From NCBI GenBank assembly GCA_016719785.1, contig JADJYJ010000019.1:1-64000 (forward strand): a stretch of DNA of 64,000 nucleotides, given 5' to 3'. The position numbers were made by a program, and so were the translations under genes. The notes under the pieces were generated by a model. It saw only the letters and a list, made by a program, of their open reading frames with translations. It did no database searches and had not been told where the DNA came from. Below are positions 45,248-54,035 of this stretch, one piece after another. How positions within the stretch are numbered: the stretch's first letter is position 1; every line of letters starts with the position of its first letter. The DNA comes from Candidatus Amarolinea dominans. Lineage in GTDB: Bacteria > Chloroflexota > Anaerolineae > SSC4 > Amarolineaceae.

Positions 45248-47452
45248 TCACGGGCAGGCTGTGTTCCAGGCCGAGGCGGCTGCCTGCACGTCTCGAACAT
45301 CGTTGATGCCATTGCAGCCGCCTGCGGCCCGGCATTCGATGTCGGCGATGCGCGTGTAGACCCCGCGGTTGCTGAAGTCGTTCCAGGCCCCGGCCGTCGC
45401 GGCAATGTCGGCCGTTTCCACCACGGTGCTGCCGGCATTGCACGAGCAGTCCACGTCAGCCCAGAAGCAGGCCGGCACGGTGAAGTTGACATTCGAGATG
45501 TCGAAGAAGACGCTGTTGGCGCAGGCCACCTGCACGCGCGCCGTGCTGCTGTTGACGTTCGGCGTCGTCACAGTCTGCGCGCCGTCGTTGGCCGTAGCGG
45601 CCTCCAGCAGCACAGGGTAGGTCAGGCCGCCGTCGGTGGAGAGCCGAATGTTGACCGTGGGACAGCTCACCGGCGCGGCGGTGGTGCCGGCCACATTCCA
45701 GGTGACATTCATGGGCGTTCCGCCCAGGATGCTGATCGCAGTGTTGGGCGCAGTGACCGCGAAAGGCCCGGCCGCAGTGGTGACATTGAAGGCCAGGTTG
45801 GCGGTGTTGACGCCGCCGCCGCCCAGGCGGTTGTCGCGCACGGTCAGGCGGTAGTTGAGCGCACGCGTGACGTTGGGCAGGATCTCGCCGATGACGGTGG
45901 TGTTGTTCACCAGGTCGCTCAGCCGCGGGAAGGTGCGTGACGGGCTGACCGTCGCCAGCCAGGAGCGGAAGAAGGGCGGGTTGATGGGGTTGTTGGGCGC
46001 GCCTGCGCTGCCCAGGTCGTACTCCTCCCAGTTGAAGGTCAGAGGGTCGCCATTGGCATCGGTGGCGGAGCCGGTCAGGGTGAACGGCGTCTGTTTGGGG
46101 ATGGTGAAGCCGCCGGTTCCGGCATTGACCACCGGCGCCGCGTTGCCGGTGTTGGTGACGACCGGGCAGGTGTTGCCCTGACCGGCCGTGGTGTAGGCGA
46201 TGATCTCGTTGAAGTTGACGACGTGGAAGTAGTCATCGCTGTGCGGCTGCAGGTCTTGCGCGCCGCAGATGCCGGCGTAGGACATGATCGTGGAACCGCT
46301 GCCCGGCTCGTAGGCCGTGGACGCGTTGCGGTTGCCGCCGCCGCAGGCATTGGCGTTGCCGTTGAAGCTGTGGTTGCCGCCAAACTGATGTCCCATTTCG
46401 TGCGCCACGTAGTCAATGTCGAAGGGGTCGCCGACCGGACTGCTGCTGCCGGTGACGCCCTGCGCCTTCCAGCCGGCGCGGCAGGGAACGCCCAGGTAAG
46501 CCACGCCGCCGCCGCCGGTGCTGAAGACATGACCGACATCGTAATTGGCGCTGCCGATGACCGCGTCCAGGGTGGCTTGATTCTGGCCGAGCATGGCGCT
46601 GCCGTTGCTGTTGGTGTAGGGGTCTGTGGCGGGGTTGGTGTAGATGACCAGGTTGTTGTTGGCGACCAGGACCATGCGCACGGCTACTTCGCGCTCGTAC
46701 ACCGCGTCCACGCGGTTGACCGAGACGACGACTGCGGCCAGGCCCTGGGCGACGGCGCCGCCAAAGAACTGCGTGTACTCGCCCGTGGCGGCCACGGCCA
46801 GGCGGTAGGTGCGCAACTGCGGGCCGGCCGACGCCAGCGGTTGGGCCGCGACCAGACCGGCGATCGTGGCGCCCATGCCATCGTCCAGCGGGAGCGTTTC
46901 AATGAAGCGCTTGTCGGCCGGCGCCTGAAAATCACGCGTGTCGTAGCTGATGTAGTGCCGGGTGTCGCCGCGGCGGTAGGGATCAATGTAAACCGTCCCT
47001 GTGCTCGACAGGATGATGGCATGAAAGCCGAGGGGCGTCCAGTCCAGCCGGGTGACGGCAGTGGGATCATCCACCCCCTGGCCGGCGTAGGTCCTGATTT
47101 CAGGGAAGCGCGCGGCCAGCTCCGGCGCCATGATGGGCGATTCGACCAGGCGGAAGCGCGCCCAGGCGCCGTCGGGCAGGGGCAGGGTGAGGATGACGCT
47201 GCCCTGCCCGGCCGCTTCCGAGCCTTCGGCCGGCGCGCTTTGCAGCAGGGCCAGCAGGCCATCCGAATCGAGGGTCAGGGTGCGGTAGCGTTGGGGGACG
47301 ATCAGCCGTTCGCCGCCCGCAGGCAGGTCGGCCTCGTTGGCGTCCACCCACAGATCAGCGCCGGACTGTGCGCCGGCCGCGGCAGCGAAGATCAGGCTGA
47401 GGACGAGGCCAGAGACAAGCAGGAAAATCAGGCGATGCGGTGTGCTTTGCAT
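45248..47452 (-). CDS. Secreted reprolysin-like zinc metalloprotease with dockerin-like end
   Basis: A 734-residue metzincin. The start at 47452 is set by GGAGGAACCC. Signal peptide 1-29; pro-region to about 205; catalytic domain with HEMGHQFGGNH (His351, Glu352, His355, His361) and a Met-turn in STIMSYAGICG. Two beta domains follow (AAPVVNAGTGGFTIPKQTPF; FAVTAPNTAISILGGTPMNV), then a Cys-rich, degenerate dockerin-like tail (FWADVDCSCN through DVRDVQAAASAWN). It probably digests extracellular protein. The shared tail with the next gene suggests both are gathered on one surface scaffold; no cohesin is visible in the window. Confidence 0.9.
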   Translation of the reverse strand: MQSTPHRLIFLLVSGLVLSLIFAAAAGAQSGADLWVDANEADLPAGGERLIVPQRYRTLTLDSDGLLALLQSAPAEGSEAAGQGSVILTLPLPDGAWARFRLVESPIMAPELAARFPEIRTYAGQGVDDPTAVTRLDWTPLGFHAIILSSTGTVYIDPYRRGDTRHYISYDTRDFQAPADKRFIETLPLDDGMGATIAGLVAAQPLASAGPQLRTYRLAVAATGEYTQFFGGAVAQGLAAVVVSVNRVDAVYEREVAVRMVLVANNNLVIYTNPATDPYTNSNGSAMLGQNQATLDAVIGSANYDVGHVFSTGGGGVAYLGVPCRAGWKAQGVTGSSSPVGDPFDIDYVAHEMGHQFGGNHSFNGNANACGGGNRNASTAYEPGSGSTIMSYAGICGAQDLQPHSDDYFHVVNFNEIIAYTTAGQGNTCPVVTNTGNAAPVVNAGTGGFTIPKQTPFTLTGSATDANGDPLTFNWEEYDLGSAGAPNNPINPPFFRSWLATVSPSRTFPRLSDLVNNTTVIGEILPNVTRALNYRLTVRDNRLGGGGVNTANLAFNVTTAAGPFAVTAPNTAISILGGTPMNVTWNVAGTTAAPVSCPTVNIRLSTDGGLTYPVLLEAATANDGAQTVTTPNVNSSTARVQVACANSVFFDISNVNFTVPACFWADVDCSCNAGSTVVETADIAATAGAWNDFSNRGVYTRIADIECRAAGGCNGINDVRDVQAAASAWNTACP

Positions 47453-47493
47453 AAGGGTTCCTCCAGGTGACAATCCAGATGTGGGGCAGATGC

Positions 47494-47522
47494 ATTATAG
47501 TCTTGATTGCCAAAGTCGCCAA
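47494..47522 (-). promoter_or_regulatory. Predicted promoter of the metalloprotease pair
   Basis: Minus strand TTGGCG (47522-47517), 17-bp spacer, TATAAT (47499-47494), about 40 bp before the start codon. Confidence 0.6.
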
Positions 47523-47527
47523 AGGCT

Positions 47528-47556
47528 TTGCCCTTTCCTGCCAGGCATGATAGAAT
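47528..47556 (+). promoter_or_regulatory. Predicted promoter of the sucC-HIT-sucD operon
   Basis: TTGCCC (47528-47533), 17-bp spacer, TAGAAT (47551-47556). It is back-to-back with the protease promoter; the two -35 regions are only 5 bp apart. The transcript would begin inside the heptanucleotide repeat. Confidence 0.55.
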
Positions 47557-47611
47557 GAAGGGTGAAGGCTGAAGGCTGAAGGATGAAGGCTGAAGGCTGA
47601 ATGCTGAATGA
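47556..47611. repeat. Heptanucleotide tandem repeat (TGAAGGC)n
   Basis: Eight near-identical 7-base units, TGAAGGC with variants TGAAGGG, TGAAGGA, TGAATGC and TGAATGA, lie in the sucC leader directly after the predicted -10 box. Confidence 0.9.
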
Positions 47612-47675
47612 GGAAAGAGGAAGGATGAATTCAAGTCATCTGGAAATCAGTTTTAGTTGACAGAAGGAGAAACCT

Positions 47676-48821
47676 TTGAACCTGCAAGAGTATCAATCGA
47701 AGCGTATCTTTGCCAAGTTTGGCGTGCCGATCCCGCGCGGCGAGGTGGCAACCACCGCCACGGCCGCGCGTGACATTGCTCGGCGCCTGGGTACGCGGGT
47801 GGTCATCAAGTCACAGGTGTTGGTGGGGGGGCGCGGCAAGGCCGGCGGCATCAAGCTGGCGAACACCCCGGATGAAGCAGAAGCGGTAGCTGAACGCATC
47901 CTGGGTATGGACATCAAGGGGCTGAAGGTGCGTAAGGTGTTGGTTGATGAAGCGGCCGACATCAGGAAAGAGCTTTACTTGGGCCTGGTGATTGATCGCG
48001 CGCAGCGCCGCGTGGTCATGATGGGCTCCAGCGAAGGGGGTGTGGACATCGAAGAGGTGGCCGCGCACACGCCGGAGAAAATTACCAAGATCGCCATTGA
48101 TCCCTTCCTGGGCTTGAAGGATTACCAGGCGCGCGAGATGGCGATGACCATGGGGGTCAATCGGGAGCTGGTGAGCGATTTCATCCGCATCGCGCAGGCG
48201 CTCTACACCGCGTTTGTGCAGAGCGATGCCTCGCTGGCTGAGATCAACCCGCTGGCGATTGTGGGCGAGGGCAAGCTGGTGGGCCTGGACGGCAAGATGG
48301 CGGTGGATGACAACGCCCTCTTCCGCCATCCTGATCTGGACGAGATGCGCGACGTGGATGAGGAAGACCCTTACGAAGCTGAGGCACGCCGCTTTGGCCT
48401 GAGCTACGTCAAGCTGGATGGCGAGATCGGCTGCATGGTCAACGGCGCGGGTCTGGCGATGGCCACGATGGACATCATCAAGTTCTATGGCGGTTCGCCG
48501 GCCAATTTCCTGGACGTGGGCGGCGGTGCGCAGGCCGATAAGGTTGCGGCCGCGCTGCGCATCATCCTCTCGGACAAGAACGTCAAGGCGGTGCTGTTCA
48601 ACATCTTTGGCGGCATTACGCGCTGTGACGAGGTGGCCCGCGGGATTCTGACCGCCCTCAGGGAGGTTCCCACCACGGTGCCGATGGTGGCGCGCCTGGT
48701 GGGCACCAACGAAGCGGAGGGGCGCGCCATCCTGGCCGATGCGCACATGGGCACGGCCGCCACGTTGGATGAGGCCGCAGACAAGGCCGTGCGCGCCGCC
48801 CGGGGCGAGCTGAAGTTCTAA
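47676..48821 (+). CDS. sucC: Succinate-CoA ligase (ADP-forming) beta subunit
   Basis: A 381-residue ATP-grasp enzyme subunit of the TCA cycle; pairs with SucD to form succinyl-CoA or ATP. Starts at TTG (AGAAGGAG upstream) with [22 protein letters not shown]. The nucleotide region has [20 protein letters not shown], magnesium ligands are in EINPLAIVG, and the CoA-ligase domain has [13 protein letters not shown] and [14 protein letters not shown]. Length is standard. An HIT gene is inserted between it and sucD. Confidence 0.96.
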   Translation: MNLQEYQSKRIFAKFGVPIPRGEVATTATAARDIARRLGTRVVIKSQVLVGGRGKAGGIKLANTPDEAEAVAERILGMDIKGLKVRKVLVDEAADIRKELYLGLVIDRAQRRVVMMGSSEGGVDIEEVAAHTPEKITKIAIDPFLGLKDYQAREMAMTMGVNRELVSDFIRIAQALYTAFVQSDASLAEINPLAIVGEGKLVGLDGKMAVDDNALFRHPDLDEMRDVDEEDPYEAEARRFGLSYVKLDGEIGCMVNGAGLAMATMDIIKFYGGSPANFLDVGGGAQADKVAAALRIILSDKNVKAVLFNIFGGITRCDEVARGILTALREVPTTVPMVARLVGTNEAEGRAILADAHMGTAATLDEAADKAVRAARGELKF

Positions 48822-48823
48822 AT

Positions 48824-49240
48824 ATGGAAGACTGCATTTTCTGCCAGATCATTGCCCACGAGGCGCCGGCCGTATTCGTCTACGAGGACGACGCGGTGGC
48901 GGTGTTCATGGACATCTACCCGGCCACGCGCGGGCACTGCCTGATCGTACCGCGGCAGCACGTGCGCAATCTGTACGATGTCACACCAGAGCTGGCTGCC
49001 GCGGTGATGGCCGTGGCGGTGCGCCTGGCGCCGGCGCTGCGTGATGTCACCAACGCCGATGGCATGAACCTTTGGCAATCGAGCGAACACGTGGCCGGCC
49101 AGGTTGTTTTTCATTTTCATATGCACCTGTTGCCGCGTTACGTCGGCGATGGCTTGCACGTTCCCGGCAATCGTCGCCGGGCGTCTAATGCGGAGCTGGA
49201 TGGCCTGGCGACCGATATGCGCCAGCGCCTGCATGACTGA
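48824..49240 (+). CDS. HIT-family hydrolase
   Basis: A 138-residue histidine-triad protein (Hint/HinT branch). [20 protein letters not shown] and [10 protein letters not shown] (about 89-98) carry the zinc and catalytic His residues. Such enzymes hydrolyse nucleoside phosphoramidates or dinucleotides. It starts three bases after the sucC stop, so the genes are coupled; the link with succinyl-CoA ligase is not a standard one. Confidence 0.93.
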   Translation: MEDCIFCQIIAHEAPAVFVYEDDAVAVFMDIYPATRGHCLIVPRQHVRNLYDVTPELAAAVMAVAVRLAPALRDVTNADGMNLWQSSEHVAGQVVFHFHMHLLPRYVGDGLHVPGNRRRASNAELDGLATDMRQRLHD

Positions 49241-49278
49241 TCTGGCCTGGATTGTTGAGTCAGGGAGGACTCTGTTCG

Positions 49279-50151
49279 ATGAGTATTTTGGTCAATAAAG
49301 AGACACGCCTGATTGTCCAGGGCGTGACCGGTCGCGAAGGAATGTTTCACACCAAACAGATGCTGGAGTACGGCACCAGGGTGGTTGGCGGCATCACGCC
49401 GGGCAAGGGCGGCGAATGGGTGTTGGGCGTGCCGGTCTTCGACACGGTGCGCGAGGCCGTCAATGCCACGGGCGCCAACGCGTCCATCATTTACGTGCCG
49501 GCGCGCTTTGCCCCCGACGCCATCCTGGAAGCCGCAGACAGCGGCATCAGCCTGATCGTCTGCATCACCGAGGGGCTGGCTACGCTCGACATGGTCAAGG
49601 TGCGGGCCTTCCTCGATCAAACCGATGTGCGCCTGATCGGCCCCAACTGCCCGGGTGTGATTACGCCGGGCGAGGCCAAGGTGGGCATCATGCCTGGGCA
49701 TATCCACACGCCTGGCCCGGTCGGTCTGGTGTCGCGCAGTGGCACACTGACCTACGAAGTGGTCTACGCGCTGACCGAGCGGGGCATCGGTCAGTCTACG
49801 GCCGTGGGCATTGGCGGCGACCCGATCATCGGCACCACGTTCATTGACGTGCTGCAGATGTTTGAAGAGGACGATCAGACTGAAATGGTGGTCATGATCG
49901 GTGAAATTGGCGGCACAGACGAGGAACGCGCCGCGGAGTTCATCGCGCAGCGCATGAGCAAGCCGGTGGTGGGCTTCATTGCCGGGCAAACGGCGCCGCC
50001 CGGCAAGCGCATGGGCCATGCGGGCGCGATCATCTCCGGCGGCACCGGCACGGCCCAGGAGAAAATGGCCGCGCTGCGCCAGGCCGGTGTGCAGGTCGCA
50101 CCCACGCCGGTCAAGATCGCGGAGTTGGTGGCCGAACAGCTCAGTCGCTAA
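49279..50151 (+). CDS. sucD: Succinate-CoA ligase alpha subunit
   Basis: A 290-residue CoA-binding and phosphohistidine subunit. The start [21 protein letters not shown] is set by GGGAGGA about 13 bp upstream and by family alignment. Rossmann region [40 protein letters not shown], and active-site His in [21 protein letters not shown]. Completes the sucC-HIT-sucD operon. Confidence 0.96.
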   Translation: MSILVNKETRLIVQGVTGREGMFHTKQMLEYGTRVVGGITPGKGGEWVLGVPVFDTVREAVNATGANASIIYVPARFAPDAILEAADSGISLIVCITEGLATLDMVKVRAFLDQTDVRLIGPNCPGVITPGEAKVGIMPGHIHTPGPVGLVSRSGTLTYEVVYALTERGIGQSTAVGIGGDPIIGTTFIDVLQMFEEDDQTEMVVMIGEIGGTDEERAAEFIAQRMSKPVVGFIAGQTAPPGKRMGHAGAIISGGTGTAQEKMAALRQAGVQVAPTPVKIAELVAEQLSR

Positions 50152-50175
50152 TCCACTTAGCCTGCCTGGAATTCA

Positions 50176-50271
50176 GACAGGATTGACAGGATTGACAGGA
50201 TATTCGAACTCTCGTGGCGGTAGTTTTGCACACCACAGAGCAAGAATCCTGTTCATCCTGTTCATCCTGTC
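50176..50271. repeat. 26-bp inverted repeat built from CAGGAT units
   Basis: Left arm (50176-50201) holds three CAGGAT units spaced by TGA. The right arm (50246-50271) is three ATCCTG units spaced by TTC. The arms pair except at the spacers and enclose 44 bp. It sits between sucD and the next gene and could form a long stem after sucD. Confidence 0.8.
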
Positions 50272-50304
50272 TAAATCGGCTTGTCTGAGTTCTTGGGGCG
50301 AATC

Positions 50305-51795
50305 ATGTTGGGAACTATTGATTTCAGCGTCTCTTTCAGCCCTGTGGCTCAGCAGGCCATCGCCTGGCTGCAAGCGCAGCATGTTGAAGGCTGGCTGGTC
50401 GGCGGCACGGTGCGTGACCTGCTCCTGCACCGGCCTGCGCACGACCTTGATCTGGCAGTGCCCAGCGGCGGCCTGCGCCTGGCCAAGCGCCTGGCAGACG
50501 CGCTGGGCGCTGCCTTTTTCCCGCTCGACGCCGCGCGCGACGTGGGCCGCGCCGTGCTGACGGAGCCGGACGGCAGTCAGACCTTCGTGGATGTGGCGCT
50601 CTTGCGCGGCCCCAGCCTGGCAGCCGACCTGCACCTGCGCGATTTCACCCTCAACGCCCTGGCCCTCGACATCCAGAACCTCGACGCCGGCGTGATTGAC
50701 GTCACCGGCGGGCTCGACGATTTGTCGCACCGTCTTCTTCGTGTAGCCAGTGGGTTATCGTTTCGGAATGATCCTTTGCGCATCCTGCGCGGTGTGCGCC
50801 AGGCGCTGGCTTTCGATCTGACCTGGGATGCGGCCAGCCTGGCGCTGGCGCGCAGCCACGTGAACGGCCTCGATCTGGTGGCTGCTGAGCGCATTCGTGA
50901 TGAGTTGAATCGCTCTTTCGTGTATTCAAGGGCTGATCTGGCGGTGCGTCAGTTGGACGACATCGGTGCGCTGGCAATCGTGCTACCCGAAATCAAGGCC
51001 CTGCAAGGCGTGACCCAGGCCGGACCGCACCGGCTGGATGTTTTCGATCACTCGCTGGAGGTGCTGCGCTGGATGCAGACCATCCTGCGCTGGTCCGAGT
51101 TGGCGGATTCGCCTTTATCGCCAGAAGCGCAGATTGCCGAACTACTGTTCCCCTTCGATCGCGCCCTGGGCGCTTACCTGGCGCAGACCGTGGATCAAGG
51201 GCACAGCCGCGCCGGCCTGCTCGTGTGGTCGGCCCTGCTGCACGACATCGGCAAGCCGGCCACGCGCCAGGTGGACGCCGCCGGCGCCGTCACCTTCGAC
51301 GGTCATGAGGCGCTGAGCGGTCGCCTGGCCACATCGCTGCTGCAGCGCCTGGCTTTCAGCGCAGAGGCGGTGCGCCTGGTTGCCCGCACCTGCACCGAGC
51401 ACCGCCGCGCCGGCGCGCTGGCCGGTCTGATCGCCGGCCAGCCGGACCGCCGCCAGGTGTACCGCTTCTTTGCCGGCGCCCATCCGGTGGGGGTGGAAGC
51501 GGCGCTCTTTTCGCTGGCCGATCACCTCGGCGCCTGGGGCCTTGAGTTGATTCCCGAACGCTGGCAGGCGCGCCGCCGCCTGGTCGGGACCCTCCTGACC
51601 GCCTTCTTCGAGCAGCATGCCGAACAGGTGCAGCCGACGCTGCTGCTCGACGGCCGGGAGATCATGGCCGAACTAGGACTGTCACCCGGGCCCCAGGTCG
51701 GCGCGCTGCTGGCGCAATTGCGAGAGGAACAGGCGGCCGGCGTCATCAACACCGCGGCCGCGGCGTGGGAGTTCGTGCGCACCGTATGTTCTTAA
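50305..51795 (+). CDS. CCA-adding/poly(A) polymerase-type nucleotidyltransferase with HD domain
   Basis: A 496-residue class II nucleotidyltransferase. The head has GWLVGGTVRDLLLHRPAHDLDLAV (metal-binding Asp-x-Asp), and RDFTLNALALD plus LSFRNDPLRILRGVRQA complete the CCA/PAP core. A C-terminal HD domain (LLVWSALLHDIGKP) resembles bacterial enzymes that add or repair the tRNA CCA end and remove 2',3'-cyclic phosphates. A TTG 24 bp upstream is another possible start. Distinguishing CCA-adding from poly(A) polymerase activity needs comparison. Confidence 0.88.
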   Translation: MLGTIDFSVSFSPVAQQAIAWLQAQHVEGWLVGGTVRDLLLHRPAHDLDLAVPSGGLRLAKRLADALGAAFFPLDAARDVGRAVLTEPDGSQTFVDVALLRGPSLAADLHLRDFTLNALALDIQNLDAGVIDVTGGLDDLSHRLLRVASGLSFRNDPLRILRGVRQALAFDLTWDAASLALARSHVNGLDLVAAERIRDELNRSFVYSRADLAVRQLDDIGALAIVLPEIKALQGVTQAGPHRLDVFDHSLEVLRWMQTILRWSELADSPLSPEAQIAELLFPFDRALGAYLAQTVDQGHSRAGLLVWSALLHDIGKPATRQVDAAGAVTFDGHEALSGRLATSLLQRLAFSAEAVRLVARTCTEHRRAGALAGLIAGQPDRRQVYRFFAGAHPVGVEAALFSLADHLGAWGLELIPERWQARRRLVGTLLTAFFEQHAEQVQPTLLLDGREIMAELGLSPGPQVGALLAQLREEQAAGVINTAAAAWEFVRTVCS

Positions 51796-51828
51796 CCGTG
51801 ATGTTGGTGGTTTGCCGGTTTTCGTCGG

Positions 51829-51857
51829 TTGACAAATCGCAATACCTGGTGTACATT
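51829..51857 (+). promoter_or_regulatory. Predicted promoter of the BrnT-type locus
   Basis: TTGACA (51829-51834), 17 bp and TACATT (51852-51857), with TG just before the -10 as in extended promoters. Confidence 0.65.
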
Positions 51858-51933
51858 GGTTCCGCACACTGGGAAAGAATGTCGCAAGACGGACGCTGTG
51901 CTGCTCACATCGAATGACGGAGCCGGAGAAACC

Positions 51934-52266
51934 GTGCAATACAATTTCGAATGGGACACGGCAAAAGCAAAAAAGAACCTGCGTGATCACAAGGTCAGCT
52001 TTGAGCGCGCCTCTCAGGTTTTTGCTGACCCTTTCATGCTCTCTATCGGAGACGAGGTGATGAATATGAAAGAGGAATACGATTTCTCAGGCGGAGTGCG
52101 CGGCAGGTTTTATCGTCCGAACGTTCATCTGAATCTCCCGGTTTATTTGGATGACGATATCGCCGAATTTGTCCAGAAATATGCGCAGCAGAAAAAGGTG
52201 GATGTGCAGACAGTCGTCAACCGAATCCTGCGCAGCAATAAGGAAATGCTTCAGGCACTTCAATAG
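51934..52266 (+). CDS. In-frame fusion of a BrnT toxin fragment and a small antitoxin
   Basis: The GTG at 51934 follows GGAGAAACC. The first 42 codons are the N-terminus of a BrnT toxin (NFEWDTAKAKKNLRDHKVSF, FADPFML); the catalytic part is missing. Then the frame runs straight into MNMKEEYDFSGGVRGRFYRP, LPVYLDDDIAEFVQKYAQ and VQTVVNRILRSNKEML. This is a CopG-like antitoxin that normally stands as its own gene; its start would be ATG 52060, with GGAG upstream. An internal deletion of about 50 codons that removed the toxin core fits. The antitoxin can still be made separately. Toxin activity is very unlikely. Confidence 0.75.
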   Translation: MQYNFEWDTAKAKKNLRDHKVSFERASQVFADPFMLSIGDEVMNMKEEYDFSGGVRGRFYRPNVHLNLPVYLDDDIAEFVQKYAQQKKVDVQTVVNRILRSNKEMLQALQ

Positions 52267-52406
52267 CACGACTTCAGTACGACCTTATCATTCTGCACGC
52301 GTGATACCGACTACGTGTGCTTTGAACTACACCGGAATACCTATCGGGGGAATGTTGTCTCTATGATGCCACGCGAATTCAACCAGAAGTTGGTCGGCTA
52401 ACCAGC

Positions 52407-53654
52407 GTGGCGCCGTCGCCTCGCCATATCGGGCTGTGGCGTCAGCCCGATTTCCTCAAACTGTGGGTCGGTCAAACCGTCTCCGAGCTTTGCTCTCGCA
52501 TCACGCGCGATGGCCTGCCGCTGGTCGCGGTGCTCGTTCTGGGCGCTTCGCCCGGGCAGATGGGCGCGCTGGCGGCATCGGCCGCACTGCCTGTGCTCAC
52601 CATTGGCCTGTTTGCCGGCGCCTGGGTGGATCGCCTGCGGCGGCGGCCCCTGATGATCGTCACCGACCTGGTCCGCGCCCTCATTCTGCTCAGCGTACCG
52701 TTGGCCGCGGCCTTTGGTTTCCTCGATATGAGTCTGCTCTACGCCGTCGTGCTGTTCAGCAGCATTTGCACCGTGCTTTTCGACAGCGCCTATCATGCCT
52801 ACTTGCCAACGCTGGTGACGCGTGAACACCTCATCGAAGGCAACAGCCGACTGGCCTTGAGCAGCTCGCTGGCCGAAGTGCTGGGGCCGGGCCTGGCCGG
52901 CGTCCTGGTGCAGGCGCTGACCGCGCCCGTCGCCATCCTGGTGGACAGCCTTTCTTTTGTCGTATCTGCCTTTTCGCTGGCCGCCATTCGCCAGCCGGAG
53001 ATCATGCCCGCGGCGCCGGCCGAACGCCAGCCCATCGGCCATGAGATCATCGAAGGGCTGGCCGCGGTCTGGCATGAACCGGCCTTGCGCGCCCTGGCCT
53101 TGAGCAGCGGCACGCGCAGCTTTTTCGGCAACTTCATCGGCGTTCTCTACGCCCTGTATGCCATCCGCGAACTGGGTTTTGGCGCGGCCGCGTTGGGTCT
53201 GACCATCGCCATGGGCGGGGTTGGCGATCTCCTGGGCGCGCTGCTGGCTCAGCCCGCGGTGCAGCGGTTTGGACTGAGACGCACGCTCATCGGCGCAACG
53301 CTCCTGGGCGGCCTCATCTCGCTCCTCGTTCCTTTGGCTCGCGGACCGCTCGGCCTAGCCATCGCCATGCTGATGACCTCGCAGCTCCTGGGTGACGGGC
53401 TGCGCTCCATCTTCAGCATCCATGAGATCAGTCTGCGCCAAGCCATCACGCCCGACCGCCTGCTGGGCCGCGTGAGCGCCAGCATGAATCTCACGGCGGG
53501 CGGCATCGGCCCATTGGGCGCGCTGGTCGGCGGGTTCCTGGGCGGCGCCCTGGGCATTCGCCCCACCCTGGCGCTTGCCGCGCTCGGCGGCGGCATTCTG
53601 AGCGCCTTCTGGCTGCTGCGCCTGCCGGCAACGGTGGATGACGAGAATCATTGA
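52407..53654 (+). CDS. Major facilitator superfamily transporter
   Basis: A 415-residue protein with about 12 hydrophobic helices. GAWVDRLRRRPLMIVTDLVRA is the MFS loop 2-3 motif, and DRLLGRVSASMNLTAGGIGP is typical of the enterobactin-exporter-like (DHA3) group that exports drugs or siderophores. GTG start. It stands alone between the antitoxin fusion and the Rhs locus; substrate unknown. Confidence 0.9.
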   Translation: MAPSPRHIGLWRQPDFLKLWVGQTVSELCSRITRDGLPLVAVLVLGASPGQMGALAASAALPVLTIGLFAGAWVDRLRRRPLMIVTDLVRALILLSVPLAAAFGFLDMSLLYAVVLFSSICTVLFDSAYHAYLPTLVTREHLIEGNSRLALSSSLAEVLGPGLAGVLVQALTAPVAILVDSLSFVVSAFSLAAIRQPEIMPAAPAERQPIGHEIIEGLAAVWHEPALRALALSSGTRSFFGNFIGVLYALYAIRELGFGAAALGLTIAMGGVGDLLGALLAQPAVQRFGLRRTLIGATLLGGLISLLVPLARGPLGLAIAMLMTSQLLGDGLRSIFSIHEISLRQAITPDRLLGRVSASMNLTAGGIGPLGALVGGFLGGALGIRPTLALAALGGGILSAFWLLRLPATVDDENH

Positions 53655-53872
53655 CTTCACGAATTTCAGGGTCTCTTCGTGGCAAAGATCCGCCCAGCTT
53701 TCTCTGCCACGAATTTCACTAATTTTCACGAACCGAGCTTCTGTCTTCGTTTCGATTCGTGCAATTCGTGGCAAAGATCCGCCCAGCTTTCTCTGCCACG
53801 AATTACACGAATTTTCACGAATTCCAGGGCCTTTTCGTTTCAATTCGTGCAATTCGTGGCCGAAAGTCGGGC
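53655..53872. repeat. Intergenic repeats of about 89-bp period
   Basis: A unit beginning TTCGTGGCAAAGATCCGCCC starts at 53676 and again at 53765. Within it, CACGAATT and its complement AATTCGTG alternate many times. No gene. It ends at the point where the Rhs remnant begins. Confidence 0.8.
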
Positions 53873-54035
53873 CGATGGTCTCCTTGACCCGGTTGCCGTC
53901 CGCATCATAGACGTAGCTTGCCGTGGCGCTGCCGGACATCGCAATCAGCCGGTTCTCGGCGTCATAGGTCAGCGTGGCATCTTGACTGCCGTCGAGGCGT
54001 CGGCTGGCGTTGTCATTGGCGTCGTACCACTGACT
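53873..54035 (-). pseudogene. Rhs core remnant (cassette 4)
   Basis: The minus strand, in frame right after the lipoprotein stop, reads SQWYDANDNASRRLDGSQDA, then LTYDAENRLIAM and ASYVYDADGNRVKETI. This is the same Rhs core stretch that opens cassette 2, but it is cut off at VKETI and replaced by repeats. A truncated orphan cassette. Confidence 0.8.

Noticed and set aside
46223..47470. Plus-strand frame opposite the reprolysin-like gene
   Set aside because: No domain; the minus strand encodes a full metzincin with signal peptide.
53355..53939. A minus-strand frame of about 190 codons combining an Rhs piece and sequence opposite the MFS gene
   Set aside because: Only the first 45 codons are Rhs; the rest is intergenic repeat and antisense of the transporter.
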